DNA from: QHBQ01 sp038230695
GTDB lineage: Bacteria > Chloroflexota > Chloroflexia > QHBQ01
Direction: 5' to 3'
Assembly: GCA_038230695.1 (NCBI GenBank)
Contig: JBBRMT010000091.1
Location: forward strand, 1-16,369
Length of the DNA stretch: 16,369 nucleotides
Shown here: piece by piece, positions 7,354 through 13,705 of the stretch
Numbering within the stretch: position 1 is the first letter of the stretch
How the letters are laid out: each line of letters opens with the position of its first letter
Position numbers and translations under genes: made by a program
Notes under the pieces: model-generated
The model's input: the letters and a program-made list of their open reading frames with translations, nothing else
The model's database searches: none
Told to the model about the DNA's origin: nothing

Positions 7354-7382
7354 TTACTTCGTACTTGACCATATGGTATAAT
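7354..7382 (+). promoter_or_regulatory. Extended -10 promoter driving a leaderless transcript
   Basis: TATAAT (7377-7382) is preceded by TGG, an extended -10. A weak -35 (TTACTT, 7354-7359) lies 17 bases upstream. The expected start point falls on or next to the ATG at 7389, so the messenger would have no leader. A perfect palindrome ACCATATGGT (7369-7378) overlaps the -10 box and could be an operator. CTTGAC at 7364-7369 repeats a pattern also found at 9970. Confidence 0.6.
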
Positions 7383-7388
7383 GCACCC

Positions 7389-8183
7389 ATGCAACTTCCC
7401 TCTGACATTCGCGGCCTTCTAATAGATATGGATGGTGTACTCTATCGCGGGCAGCAAGCGCTTCCTGGCGCAGCGGAGCTATTTCCTGCGCTGGCGGCGC
7501 ACGGCATCGGCTGGCTGCTGGTGACTAACAACAGCAGCCTTACGCCGGAAGCATATTGCGATAAGCTGGCAAAGCTGGGCATCGGCCAGATTGACGCAGG
7601 GCGTATCTTCACCTCGGCGCTGGCCTCGGCATACTATCTGGCGAACAGCGGGGCAAGCGGTGGCTTCTACTATATTGGCGGCACAAGCATCCGCGAGGCG
7701 ATCGAGGAATACCCCCAGTTCCACTACGATGAACGCGAGCCACAAACAGTGGTGGTAGGGATTGACCCGCAGCTTACTTATGATAAGCTAAAGATTGCTA
7801 CATTTGCGATCAGGAAAGGCGCACGCTTCATCGCTACCAACCCCGATGTAACGTTGCCGACCGAGGAGGGGCTAGCCCCCGGCGCGGGCGCGATTGTCGC
7901 CGCCGTTGTCGCTGCCACCGATGTGCCGCCCACGATTATCGGCAAGCCGCACCGCCCGATTATGGATATGGCTCTCACCCTGCTGGGCCTGCCTGCCACA
8001 CAAGTCGCCGCCCTCGGCGATCGGCTGGATACGGACATCGCGGGCGGCAAAGCAGCAGGCTTGCGTACCATCATGGTGCTGACCGGCGTAAGCACGCAGG
8101 CCGAGGTTGACGCGCTGCCAACCGAACAGCGTCCCGATTACGTGTTCACCGATCTGCCAGCGGTGATTGCGGCTTTGGCCTGA
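7389..8183 (+). CDS. NagD-type HAD-IIA phosphatase
   Basis: A 264-residue cytoplasmic HAD phosphatase of the NagD/4-nitrophenylphosphatase group (C2 cap). All four HAD motifs are visible: DMDGVLYRG near the start (nucleophile Asp13, acid/base Asp15), VTNNSS (Thr46), Lys186 in IGKPH, and GDRLDTDI (Asp211, Asp215) binding Mg2+. The C2-cap signature NPD follows the middle section at 151-153. Family members hydrolyse small phosphomonoesters (nucleotides, sugar phosphates, phosphoglycolate); the substrate here cannot be read from sequence. The frame is open from a TTG at 7365, but that codon lies upstream of the -10 box; the ATG at 7389 directly precedes the conserved LPSDIRGLLIDMDG and has no ribosome binding site, consistent with leaderless translation. 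Confidence 0.92.
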   Translation: MQLPSDIRGLLIDMDGVLYRGQQALPGAAELFPALAAHGIGWLLVTNNSSLTPEAYCDKLAKLGIGQIDAGRIFTSALASAYYLANSGASGGFYYIGGTSIREAIEEYPQFHYDEREPQTVVVGIDPQLTYDKLKIATFAIRKGARFIATNPDVTLPTEEGLAPGAGAIVAAVVAATDVPPTIIGKPHRPIMDMALTLLGLPATQVAALGDRLDTDIAGGKAAGLRTIMVLTGVSTQAEVDALPTEQRPDYVFTDLPAVIAALA

Positions 8184-8189
8184 TCTACT

Positions 8190-8208
8190 CCTCTCCCAGC
8201 GGGAGAGG
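8190..8208. repeat. REP-like palindrome after the HAD gene
   Basis: CCTCTCCC-AGC-GGGAGAGG forms an 8-bp stem six bases after the phosphatase stop, followed by TTGGGTGAGGG. It looks like a widespread type of intergenic palindrome. Without a T-run it is a weak terminator candidate. Confidence 0.6.
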
Positions 8209-8272
8209 TTGGGTGAGGGAGAACGGTGAAGCACACATTCATACGTCGAAACTTTGTTAGTGAACCGTATCT

Positions 8273-8962
8273 ATGGCTGAGATTCAGAAAACAGATTACC
8301 CACGCTACGCCTTCCTTGATGATTTGGCATGGATAGGTATCTTCTATTATCGTGCCTATAGCTTGGTCGAAAGGCATTGTGATGAAGCTAAGGCGGAGTA
8401 TGAGAGATTGAAGGCACTGCCAGCCCACCGCCAGCTAATCACGCATGAAGAGGAAATGCAGTGGCGGCAAGCAATAACTGAAGGCACACTGACTATAGAG
8501 CAAGTGCGGAAGGAACTTTACGCTCAATACGGTATTTTGGCCTGTATGTACGATCGCTCTTACTCGGCGTATCATGCAGTGAACTGTCATCAGCTAACTA
8601 ATGAGGAGGCGCAGGCACAGGAGGAGAGGGTATTGCTGGTGGATAAGCATATTGACCAAATCCTTCACGCGAGAGACTATCCCGGCCTTGTTTTTGCCTT
8701 CGATTGGGGCGGCCTTCATCTAGTTGCGCGACCAACAGGCGTAATCGAAGATCTGTGCTATCACTTTGTTTCTACACGTAAGGGTAGGCACGGGAAAAAC
8801 TGGAACGAAAGATTCGATATGACCCGTCGCCTTGCCCATGCCGAAGCGTATTTGCTGGGGCAGGATGAAGTTATCACACATTTGCACGCACGTAATAATG
8901 GCAAAGAAACGATCGTACAGGAAGCCGTTGATGTTGCGTTGGGTCAACGCTTTTTTGAGTAG
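8273..8962 (+). CDS. Hypothetical protein, paralogue of the next gene
   Basis: A 229-residue protein I do not recognise. It has no signal peptide or membrane segment and is rich in Glu, Arg and His, so it is probably cytoplasmic. Its N-terminal ~90 residues share an ordered pattern with the product of 9042-9671: YPRY, a leucine/aspartate block (LDDLAW), an LVER/RLKALP helix, then EEMQWRQAI.EGTL...QVRKELYAQY. The C-terminal part has a strand-like FAFDWGGLHLVARPTGVIEDL, matched in the paralogue by a NSLHILINPDGVTEEF stretch. The ATG at 8273 is the first in frame; no clear ribosome binding site precedes it. Function unknown. Confidence 0.8.
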   Translation: MAEIQKTDYPRYAFLDDLAWIGIFYYRAYSLVERHCDEAKAEYERLKALPAHRQLITHEEEMQWRQAITEGTLTIEQVRKELYAQYGILACMYDRSYSAYHAVNCHQLTNEEAQAQEERVLLVDKHIDQILHARDYPGLVFAFDWGGLHLVARPTGVIEDLCYHFVSTRKGRHGKNWNERFDMTRRLAHAEAYLLGQDEVITHLHARNNGKETIVQEAVDVALGQRFFE

Positions 8963-9041
8963 GATGAAGAGTTCTTGCGAAGGATTGCTCGTCAACAGCA
9001 ACGAACCAAAGCATAATTAATAAAGGATTAGCCTCTATATC

Positions 9042-9671
9042 ATGAATAGCACAACCGAAACCCCGTCCTACCCCCGCTACGTCCGTCTCGCCGATTTGGT
9101 ATGGTTCGAGGCGCAGCCGACTGCGATGTGGCGGCACCTGGTCGAGCGCGAGGACGATGTGCAGGAGCAGGTGATGCGCCTCATCCACCTGCCGCACATG
9201 GAGGAGCGCATCGAGTGGGACACATATATGGAATGGCGCAAGCAGGTGGCCGATGGCAAGCTGCGGGTTGACCAACTGCGCGATTTGCTAGCCGAGAAGT
9301 ATGACCGCCGCTTCGTGGACGGCACGTTGGATCGGGCGTTGAACTCCTACCTCTATCCCAGCCTGAAAGCGGTGCGGGTGTGGAATAGCCTGCACATCCT
9401 GATCAACCCCGACGGTGTGACTGAGGAGTTCGTGTACGAATATCGCTCTGTCGCTGAACCGCAGCAGATGGCGCGGCAGGCCGAGGCGATGCGCGTACTG
9501 GCGCAGATGGAGGCATTGTTGCTGGAGCGGCCCGCCATCCAGGTGCAGATCCGCGCCCGCCTGAACGACGAGGTTAGCACCATCAACCAACCACTCGACC
9601 CCATCCTCGCGGGTGAGTACCTCGACGCTGCCGAACGGGGACTGAAGGAAATTGCCACTGCTTTTGGTTGA
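9042..9671 (+). CDS. Hypothetical protein, paralogue of the preceding gene
   Basis: A 209-residue protein of unknown family, probably soluble and helical, with many Glu/Arg/Gln residues. It shares with the product of 8273-8962 the YPRY.RLADLVWF opening, an LVERED...RLIHLP helix, YMEWRKQVADGKLRVDQLRDLLAEKY, and a later HILINPDGVTEEFVYEY strand region followed by a helical MARQAEAMRVLAQMEALLLE stretch. The two adjacent genes thus look like an old tandem duplication. The ATG at 9042 has AAGGA about 14 bases upstream, a longer spacing than usual. Codon use is more GC-rich than in its neighbour, which keeps more A/T, so the copies may have different histories. Confidence 0.82.
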   Translation: MNSTTETPSYPRYVRLADLVWFEAQPTAMWRHLVEREDDVQEQVMRLIHLPHMEERIEWDTYMEWRKQVADGKLRVDQLRDLLAEKYDRRFVDGTLDRALNSYLYPSLKAVRVWNSLHILINPDGVTEEFVYEYRSVAEPQQMARQAEAMRVLAQMEALLLERPAIQVQIRARLNDEVSTINQPLDPILAGEYLDAAERGLKEIATAFG

Positions 9672-9769
9672 GGATTATCCTCGACACCAATTGGCGCGTT
9701 GACGCTTTCAATAAACATTGATGCGCTTGACCACTCGGAGCTTCGCTCCCAGCCCTCGGTAACTTGGCA

Positions 9770-9792
9770 AGCGGTGGCTTATACCCACCGCT
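9770..9792 (+). terminator. Hairpin after hypothetical gene, possible terminator
   Basis: AGCGGTGG and CCACCGCT form an 8-bp stem around a 7-base loop about 100 bases after the stop at 9671. No T-run follows. Weak candidate. Confidence 0.35.
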
Positions 9793-9869
9793 ACTGCCCC
9801 TCACCAATTATAGGTAGCGAAAAGCCCGCTAGGAGAGGGGTTTTGCAGGCAAATTAGCTTAGATCCCGC

Positions 9870-9898
9870 TTGACTTCTACCCGAACACCTGATAGAAT
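9870..9898 (+). promoter_or_regulatory. Predicted sigma70-type promoter of the respiratory operon
   Basis: TTGACT (9870-9875) and TAGAAT (9893-9898) are separated by exactly 17 bases, with an extended TGA before the -10 box. This is the closest match to a housekeeping promoter in the window. It lies ~175 bases upstream of the first operon gene. Confidence 0.65.
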
Positions 9899-9969
9899 GT
9901 CCGCCGTGGCCGCCGAAAAAGAGTAAATGCTTTTATACGCTTTTTTAATTCGGTTGGGCTATCGCCAGG

Positions 9970-9989
9970 CTTGACGGCGTGATATAATG
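9970..9989 (+). promoter_or_regulatory. Second candidate promoter of the respiratory operon (extended -10)
   Basis: TGA-TATAAT (TATAAT at 9983-9988) is an extended -10 with no -35 box at normal distance. The block CTTGAC-N4-TGN-TATAATG is shared with the promoter at 7364-7383. Transcription would start near 9995, leaving a leader of about 80 bases. Confidence 0.5.
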
Positions 9990-10073
9990 AGCTTGCGCCC
10001 TCATCCCGCCATTCGCGGCACACGGCGTGCTACACAGTTGCAGCTATAACCTGCTATGCGAAGGAGGCCGACG

Positions 10074-10193
10074 ATGGTAGTTGGCGAAACAATCGAACTG
10101 CTGATCGTATTCGGCACGATTATATTTACCCTGGCAATCCTCTACGCCATCGAACGCTTCACCGGCGACGACACCAAGGATATTGACCAGTAA
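10074..10193 (+). CDS. 39-residue single-pass membrane protein at the head of the respiratory operon
   Basis: ATG at 10074, TAA at 10191-10193. A near-perfect AAGGAGG ribosome binding site lies 6 bases upstream, which strongly supports translation. Residues ~8-25 (ELLIVFGTIIFTLAILYA) form one membrane helix, followed by ER and an acidic tail GDDTKDIDQ. It is followed 102 bases later by the cytochrome b gene. Size and position recall the tiny single-helix subunits of b6f complexes (PetG/L/M/N) or CcoQ of cbb3 oxidases, but the residues match none that I can name. A small accessory or assembly subunit of the quinol:acceptor complex is the most reasonable inference. Confidence 0.75.
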   Translation: MVVGETIELLIVFGTIIFTLAILYAIERFTGDDTKDIDQ

Positions 10194-10272
10194 GCAGTAA
10201 CCAATAGCGGCAACCAGTGGTTTGCCTTTGCCCAACGCAGCGTCAGTCCGTAATCTACGTTCTACAATCTGC
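10188..10272. repeat. Decayed heptanucleotide repeats between small ORF and cytochrome b
   Basis: CAGTAAG-CAGTAAC-CAATAGC (10188-10208) and AATCTAC-GTTCTAC-AATCTGC (10252-10272) read as imperfect 7-base units. AATCTGC is the same unit as the array at 12666-12707. The first group overlaps the stop codon of the 39-residue gene. Confidence 0.5.
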
Positions 10273-10295
10273 AATTGTGAAGATGGGAGACAGAG

Positions 10296-11021
10296 ATGCA
10301 GATACCTAATCGGCTGTACCAAGCCTTTACCCGCTCTCAAGTGTACCGCTCGGTGATCCGCAACCCCTGGCCCACCAACGCCCGCACCCGTGCGCTGGCG
10401 GTAATGGGCAGCGTGTTCCTGCACCTGCAGCCCACCCGCACCCGCCCTGAGGCAATCAAGATTACTTACACGTGGGGGCTGGGAGGTATCTCTTTCCTGT
10501 TCTTCCTGCTGCTCACCTTCACCGGCGTGCTGCTGATGTTTTACTACGTGCCGCAGGTGCCGCTGGCTTATCAGAATATGCTCGACCTGCAAGGCAGCGT
10601 CAGCTTCGGACAGCTAATGCGTAATATGCACCGCTGGGCGGCGCACGGCATGGTTATTGTTGTCTTTCTACATATGTGCCGCGTGTTCTACACCGGCAGC
10701 TACCGCCCGCCGCGAGAGTTCAACTGGGTGGTCGGCGTGGTGCTGCTGGTCCTCACCTTCCTGCTCAGTTTCACCGGCTACCTGCTACCCTGGGATCAGC
10801 TGTCCTACTGGGCGGTGACAGTCGGCACCAACATGGTCGGCTCGACCCCATTCCTCGGCGGCCTGGTGCAGTTCCTGCTGCTTGGCGACCGCACTGTGGG
10901 TCAGAACACGCTGATTCGCTTCTATACCTTGCACGTAATCGCCTTGCCGCTGCTGCTATCGCTGTTCCTCAGCGTTCACTTCTGGCGCATCCGCAAGGAC
11001 GGCTTCTCACGGGGACTGTAA
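10296..11021 (+). CDS. Cytochrome b, N-terminal half (b6-type subunit of a quinol:electron-acceptor complex)
   Basis: A 241-residue membrane protein equal to the b6 part of cytochrome b, carrying the two b haems that move electrons across the membrane from the quinol-oxidising site. Four helices are visible (about 62-84, 114-133, 143-165, 207-232). Haem ligands are His112 and His126 in HRW...FLHM (14 apart) and His213 and His228 in TLH...VHF (15 apart); 15 is the b6 spacing, 14 the bc1 spacing. GYLLPWDQLSYW (161-172) is part of the quinol-oxidation pocket. The position of the b6f Cys that fixes haem ci is Gly here (YTWGLGGIS), so that extra haem is not expected to be covalently bound. GGGAG precedes the ATG by 6 bases. 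Confidence 0.93.
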   Translation: MQIPNRLYQAFTRSQVYRSVIRNPWPTNARTRALAVMGSVFLHLQPTRTRPEAIKITYTWGLGGISFLFFLLLTFTGVLLMFYYVPQVPLAYQNMLDLQGSVSFGQLMRNMHRWAAHGMVIVVFLHMCRVFYTGSYRPPREFNWVVGVVLLVLTFLLSFTGYLLPWDQLSYWAVTVGTNMVGSTPFLGGLVQFLLLGDRTVGQNTLIRFYTLHVIALPLLLSLFLSVHFWRIRKDGFSRGL

Positions 11022-11030
11022 AAGACAATT

Positions 11031-11051
11031 GTAAATGGTAAATGGTAAATG
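11031..11051. repeat. Tandem heptanucleotide repeat GTAAATG, 3 copies
   Basis: Three perfect copies lie ten bases after the cytochrome b stop. The unit is the reverse complement of CATTAAC (array at 11070-11111) with one mismatch, so the two arrays could pair as an imperfect hairpin. Confidence 0.9.
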
Positions 11052-11069
11052 CTGGAGTTCAGGGTTCTT

Positions 11070-11111
11070 CATTAACCATTAACCATTAACCATTAACCAT
11101 TAACCATTAAC
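11070..11111. repeat. Tandem heptanucleotide repeat CATTAAC, 6 copies
   Basis: Six perfect head-to-tail copies (42 bases) end just before the AAGGGGG ribosome binding site of the next gene. This is the longest perfect array in the window. A change in copy number would move the upstream junction in 7-base steps without touching coding sequence. Confidence 0.97.
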
Positions 11112-11129
11112 GAAGTAAGGGGGTTTGTC

Positions 11130-11954
11130 ATGGCAACCACAACCCAACCACCGAAGGCTGGCGCAGGGCAGGGCGGCGAGAACACCCGCGTGCCGAGCCG
11201 CGAAGAGATGCTGGCGCGGCTGGCGGTGCGGCGCAACCCTGAGACGCAGGTGGCAACCGCGCGGCGCAAGGCCAATACGGTGCAAGTCTGGCCGCATCTG
11301 ATGATCCGCCAGTTCCTTGCCACCGTAGTTGTCAGCCTGAACATCCTGCTGCTGTCGGTGCTGATCAATGGGCCGCTCGACCAGTTGGCGAACCCGGAGA
11401 AGACCCCTAATCCATCCAAAGCGCCCTGGTACTTCCTCAACCTGCAAGAGTTGCTGCTGCATATGTCGCCCGACCTGGCGGGGGTGATTATACCCTCGCT
11501 GGCGCTGGTGGCGATTGCCGCCATCCCCTACATCGACAACAAGCCGGAAGGGGTAGGGGTGTGGTTCTACTCGCGCAAGGGTATCCCCATCACCATCTTC
11601 ACCTTCATCTACACCTTCATTCTGGAGAGCGCATTGGTGCTGATTGATGCCCAGTTCCCCGCCAAGACCTGGTTCGCCAACATCACCAACGGCTTCGGCT
11701 TCGATCCCAGTCTGCAAGGTTTTATCGTGCAAGCGTTCGCCGGTTACATCTACCCGCTCACCATCATGGCGATACTGGCTGGCATCCTGGTGCTGATTAT
11801 GGCGAAGGTGTGGAAGGCCAATCGCACCGAGATCATCATCGCGCTATTCACCGGCTTCGTCGCCAGTTATACACTGCTAACTATTATTGGCACCGCATTC
11901 CGCGGTCCCAGCATGAACCTGTACTTCCCCTGGGCAATGCCAGCGTCGCACTAA
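11130..11954 (+). CDS. Cytochrome b, C-terminal half (subunit IV-like)
   Basis: A 274-residue membrane protein that completes the split cytochrome b. Residues 1-~54 are a soluble basic extension rich in Arg/Lys. About five hydrophobic segments follow (about 59-79, 115-134, 152-172, 197-226, 234-254). The quinol-oxidation (Qo) motif, PEWY in ubiquinol bc1 complexes, appears as APWY (98-101) in NPSKAPWYFLNLQELL. The usual Glu is absent, a change known from complexes using low-potential quinones, which points to menaquinol; the nearby Glu107 is a possible proton acceptor. AAGGGGG lies 6 bases before the ATG. The stop (11952-11954) overlaps the ribosome binding site of the Rieske gene. The number of helices exceeds the three of b6f subunit IV. 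Confidence 0.9.
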   Translation: MATTTQPPKAGAGQGGENTRVPSREEMLARLAVRRNPETQVATARRKANTVQVWPHLMIRQFLATVVVSLNILLLSVLINGPLDQLANPEKTPNPSKAPWYFLNLQELLLHMSPDLAGVIIPSLALVAIAAIPYIDNKPEGVGVWFYSRKGIPITIFTFIYTFILESALVLIDAQFPAKTWFANITNGFGFDPSLQGFIVQAFAGYIYPLTIMAILAGILVLIMAKVWKANRTEIIIALFTGFVASYTLLTIIGTAFRGPSMNLYFPWAMPASH

Positions 11955-11968
11955 AGGAGTTAGTTATC

Positions 11969-12601
11969 ATGGGCAAAGTTGTTAGCGAAGATCTAAAACA
12001 GAGCCGTCGGCTGGACCTCGGTTCGGAGGGAACTGAGGGCGAAATTAGTCGGCGCGGCTTCTTCAAGGCGGCGTTCATCGGCGCTACTGCCGTCGCTGGC
12101 GCGTTGTCGCTGGGGGGATTCTTCAAGTTCTTCTATCCTACCAAGACCAGCGCGTTCGGTGGCAAGATCACCGCAGGCAAGGTGGCCGACTTTCCGGTAG
12201 CGGTGCAGGCCAATGGCGTATTCACTACCACCCTCGGCGCTACCGCCCGCAACCGCGACGGTCACTTCTTCCTCGTCCACCTGCCGATGGGTCTGATCGC
12301 CCTGTACTGGAAGTGCGTCCACCTCGGTTGTACCGTGCCATTCAACCCTACTGAGGAGTTTCCCAGCTATCTCGCCCCCGATGGCAGCGGCCAGGTCAAG
12401 TACGTGGGGATGTTCCACTGCCCCTGCCACGGCTCGACCTATGTGCCAACCGGCCAGATTGTCGCTGGCCCCGCGCCACGCCCGCTCGATCATATGATGA
12501 TTACCTTGCAAGGCGACACGGTGATTGTCGACTCCGGCACCATCCTCTCCCGCGCCAAGTGGGATCCGGATCCCAAAGCCGGTCAGGTAACACCGGTCTA
12601 A
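11969..12601 (+). CDS. Rieske iron-sulfur protein of the b/Rieske complex
   Basis: A 210-residue Rieske protein that takes one electron from quinol and passes it to the downstream cytochrome. A twin-arginine motif SRRGFFK (28-34) is followed by a hydrophobic stretch (35-56) that serves as Tat signal and membrane anchor. The 2Fe-2S ligands are Cys116 and His118 in CVHLGC and Cys151 and His154 in CPCHGS; Cys121 and Cys153 form the usual disulfide. About 29 residues separate the two boxes, including an acidic/Pro insert (NPTEEFPSYLAPDGSG). The ATG at 11969 is set by AAGGAG nine bases upstream; the frame is open back to 11810, but that part overlaps the previous gene and is not used. Confidence 0.95.
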   Translation: MGKVVSEDLKQSRRLDLGSEGTEGEISRRGFFKAAFIGATAVAGALSLGGFFKFFYPTKTSAFGGKITAGKVADFPVAVQANGVFTTTLGATARNRDGHFFLVHLPMGLIALYWKCVHLGCTVPFNPTEEFPSYLAPDGSGQVKYVGMFHCPCHGSTYVPTGQIVAGPAPRPLDHMMITLQGDTVIVDSGTILSRAKWDPDPKAGQVTPV

Positions 12602-12665
12602 GTTCCTCGTCGGTTATGGGGCGCACGGTGGAAGGAGTTGGGGGTTGGCTTGATCAGCAGCCTTT

Positions 12666-12707
12666 AATCTGCAATCTGCAATCTGCAATCTAAAATCTAA
12701 AATCTGC
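12666..12707. repeat. Tandem heptanucleotide repeat AATCTGC, 6 units
   Basis: Units 1-3 and 6 are AATCTGC and units 4-5 are AATCTAA, in strict 7-base register. The array lies between the Rieske and cytochrome c genes, ending ~23 bases before the cytochrome c start. Confidence 0.92.
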
Positions 12708-12730
12708 AATTCAATGGGGGAGCAAACCCG

Positions 12731-13606
12731 ATGAACGATAAAGGCATTCTTGCAATCGCGCTAACCCTGGCGCTGATCGCGGGTGGAGTACTCTACTTTG
12801 TGGTAGACTCCAACCGCGCCGAGCAATTGAATAATTCGCAACTGGCAGCGGCGGCGGCTACCGGGCAGCAACTATACGGGCAATATTGCTCAATCTGCCA
12901 CGGGCCATTGGGCGAGGGCTGCATTGGCCCCGCCATCAACCGTGCCGAGTGGCGCAGCCCCGATGTAGGCGGCAATAAGGATGCCGATTTGCAGGCCGCC
13001 CACGATTTGATTGTCAAGACCATCCACCAGGGGCGGCAGGGTGTGCAGCCCAACCCGCAAATCCCGAATATGCCCGCCTGGGGCCAGGATAACGGCGGGC
13101 CGCTCAACGACCAACAGATCGAGCAACTTACCGCCTTCCTACAATATGGTGACTTCAACACCACCATCTATTACATCCCTTCCGCGAACCTGGCTGGCGA
13201 TCTACCAGTGCCACCTAATAGCTCGATGACCGTAACCGACACGCGCCCGATCAAGGAGCTACTGCTGTCAAAGGGCTGCCTCAACTGCCATCTGATTGGC
13301 AGTGTGGGCGGCAATGTGGCCGCCAACCTGACCCTGGTGGGCGGTCGGCGCACCGCCGATTGGATGAATCGCTGGATCAAGAATCCGCAGGCGATGCCCG
13401 CCTGGGAGCGTGGCCCTTACCTATGGGCTTACACCGCTACGCTGGCGCTCAACCTGTACGCTACCCCTGCGCCCACGATTACGCCTGGCGGTGGCCCAAC
13501 CCCAACTCCAAGCAATATCCATATGAATCCCAGCTTCATGCCGCAGATACCAATGACTGATCAGGAGCGGGCGACCATCGTAGATTACCTCTCCAAGCTG
13601 CGCTAG
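12731..13606 (+). CDS. Membrane-anchored diheme cytochrome c
   Basis: A 291-residue c-type cytochrome. Residues ~5-25 form an uncleaved N-terminal anchor, and the rest lies outside the membrane. Two haem sites are visible: CSICH (53-57) and CLNCH (183-187). Candidate sixth ligands are Met114 in PNMPAW for the first haem and Met270 in FMPQIPM (or Met222) for the second. Between the second haem site and the end there is a Pro/Thr-rich loop (ATPAPTITPGGGPTPTPS, 244-261). From its place after the Rieske gene it probably acts like cytochrome c1, carrying electrons to the oxidase encoded downstream. A GGGGGAG ribosome binding site lies about 9 bases before the ATG. The extra Cys64 in GEGCIG is not part of a haem motif. 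Confidence 0.93.
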   Translation: MNDKGILAIALTLALIAGGVLYFVVDSNRAEQLNNSQLAAAAATGQQLYGQYCSICHGPLGEGCIGPAINRAEWRSPDVGGNKDADLQAAHDLIVKTIHQGRQGVQPNPQIPNMPAWGQDNGGPLNDQQIEQLTAFLQYGDFNTTIYYIPSANLAGDLPVPPNSSMTVTDTRPIKELLLSKGCLNCHLIGSVGGNVAANLTLVGGRRTADWMNRWIKNPQAMPAWERGPYLWAYTATLALNLYATPAPTITPGGGPTPTPSNIHMNPSFMPQIPMTDQERATIVDYLSKLR

Positions 13607-13615
13607 CACACTATT

Positions 13616-13632
13616 CCTCCCAATCGGGGAGG
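13616..13632 (+). terminator. Hairpin after the cytochrome c gene
   Basis: CCTCCC-AATCG-GGGAGG starts nine bases after the stop and can be extended by outer ACAC/GTGT pairs (13608-13611, 13634-13637). There is no T-run. It may act as a partial terminator or RNA-stability element inside the operon. Confidence 0.45.
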
Positions 13633-13639
13633 CGTGTAT

Positions 13640-13665
13640 CCAACCTTCCTACCAGGGAAGGTTGG
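13640..13665 (+). repeat. Second palindrome before the EB_dh-like gene
   Basis: CCAACCTTCC-TACCAG-GGAAGGTTGG is a perfect 10-bp stem with a 6-base loop, 40 bases upstream of the next ATG and directly after the hairpin at 13616-13632. Confidence 0.6.
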
Positions 13666-13705
13666 GGGAGCAGTAGACAAGCCGTATAAGGGTGGGAGAT
13701 TAACT

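Larger units (their letters stand above)
9672..10073 (+). promoter_or_regulatory. Regulatory gap upstream of the respiratory operon
   Basis: About 400 bases without a supportable gene. The left half holds inverted repeats, notably AGCGGTGG/CCACCGCT (9770-9777, 9785-9792) and a poor AAAAGCCC/GGGGTTTT pair (9820-9844), which could end transcription of the gene stopping at 9671. The right half holds two promoter-like sites, at 9870-9898 and 9983-9988, for the operon starting at 10074. Confidence 0.5.

Noticed and set aside
9971..9988. TTGACG/TATAAT as an ordinary -35/-10 pair.
   Set aside because: The spacing is 6 bases rather than about 17, so TTGACG cannot be the -35 box of this -10; kept only as an extended -10 site and shared motif.
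10044..10592. A minus-strand 182-codon frame across the start of the respiratory operon.
   Set aside because: It overlaps the small membrane protein and cytochrome b genes in antisense, has no recognisable domain, and its product is rich in Gln/His/Arg as expected from a shadow.
11070..11111. A CRISPR-like array.
   Set aside because: The units are 7 bases head-to-tail with no spacers; it is a simple tandem repeat.
11810..11968. Upstream start for the Rieske protein.
   Set aside because: It overlaps the end of the cytochrome b C-terminal gene in another frame; AAGGAG before 11969 and the Tat motif position support the later start.
13634..13705. Upstream start for the EB_dh-like protein (MYPTFLPG...).
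   Set aside because: It would translate through a perfect palindrome; the ATG at 13706 has a good ribosome binding site and leads straight into a signal/anchor segment.
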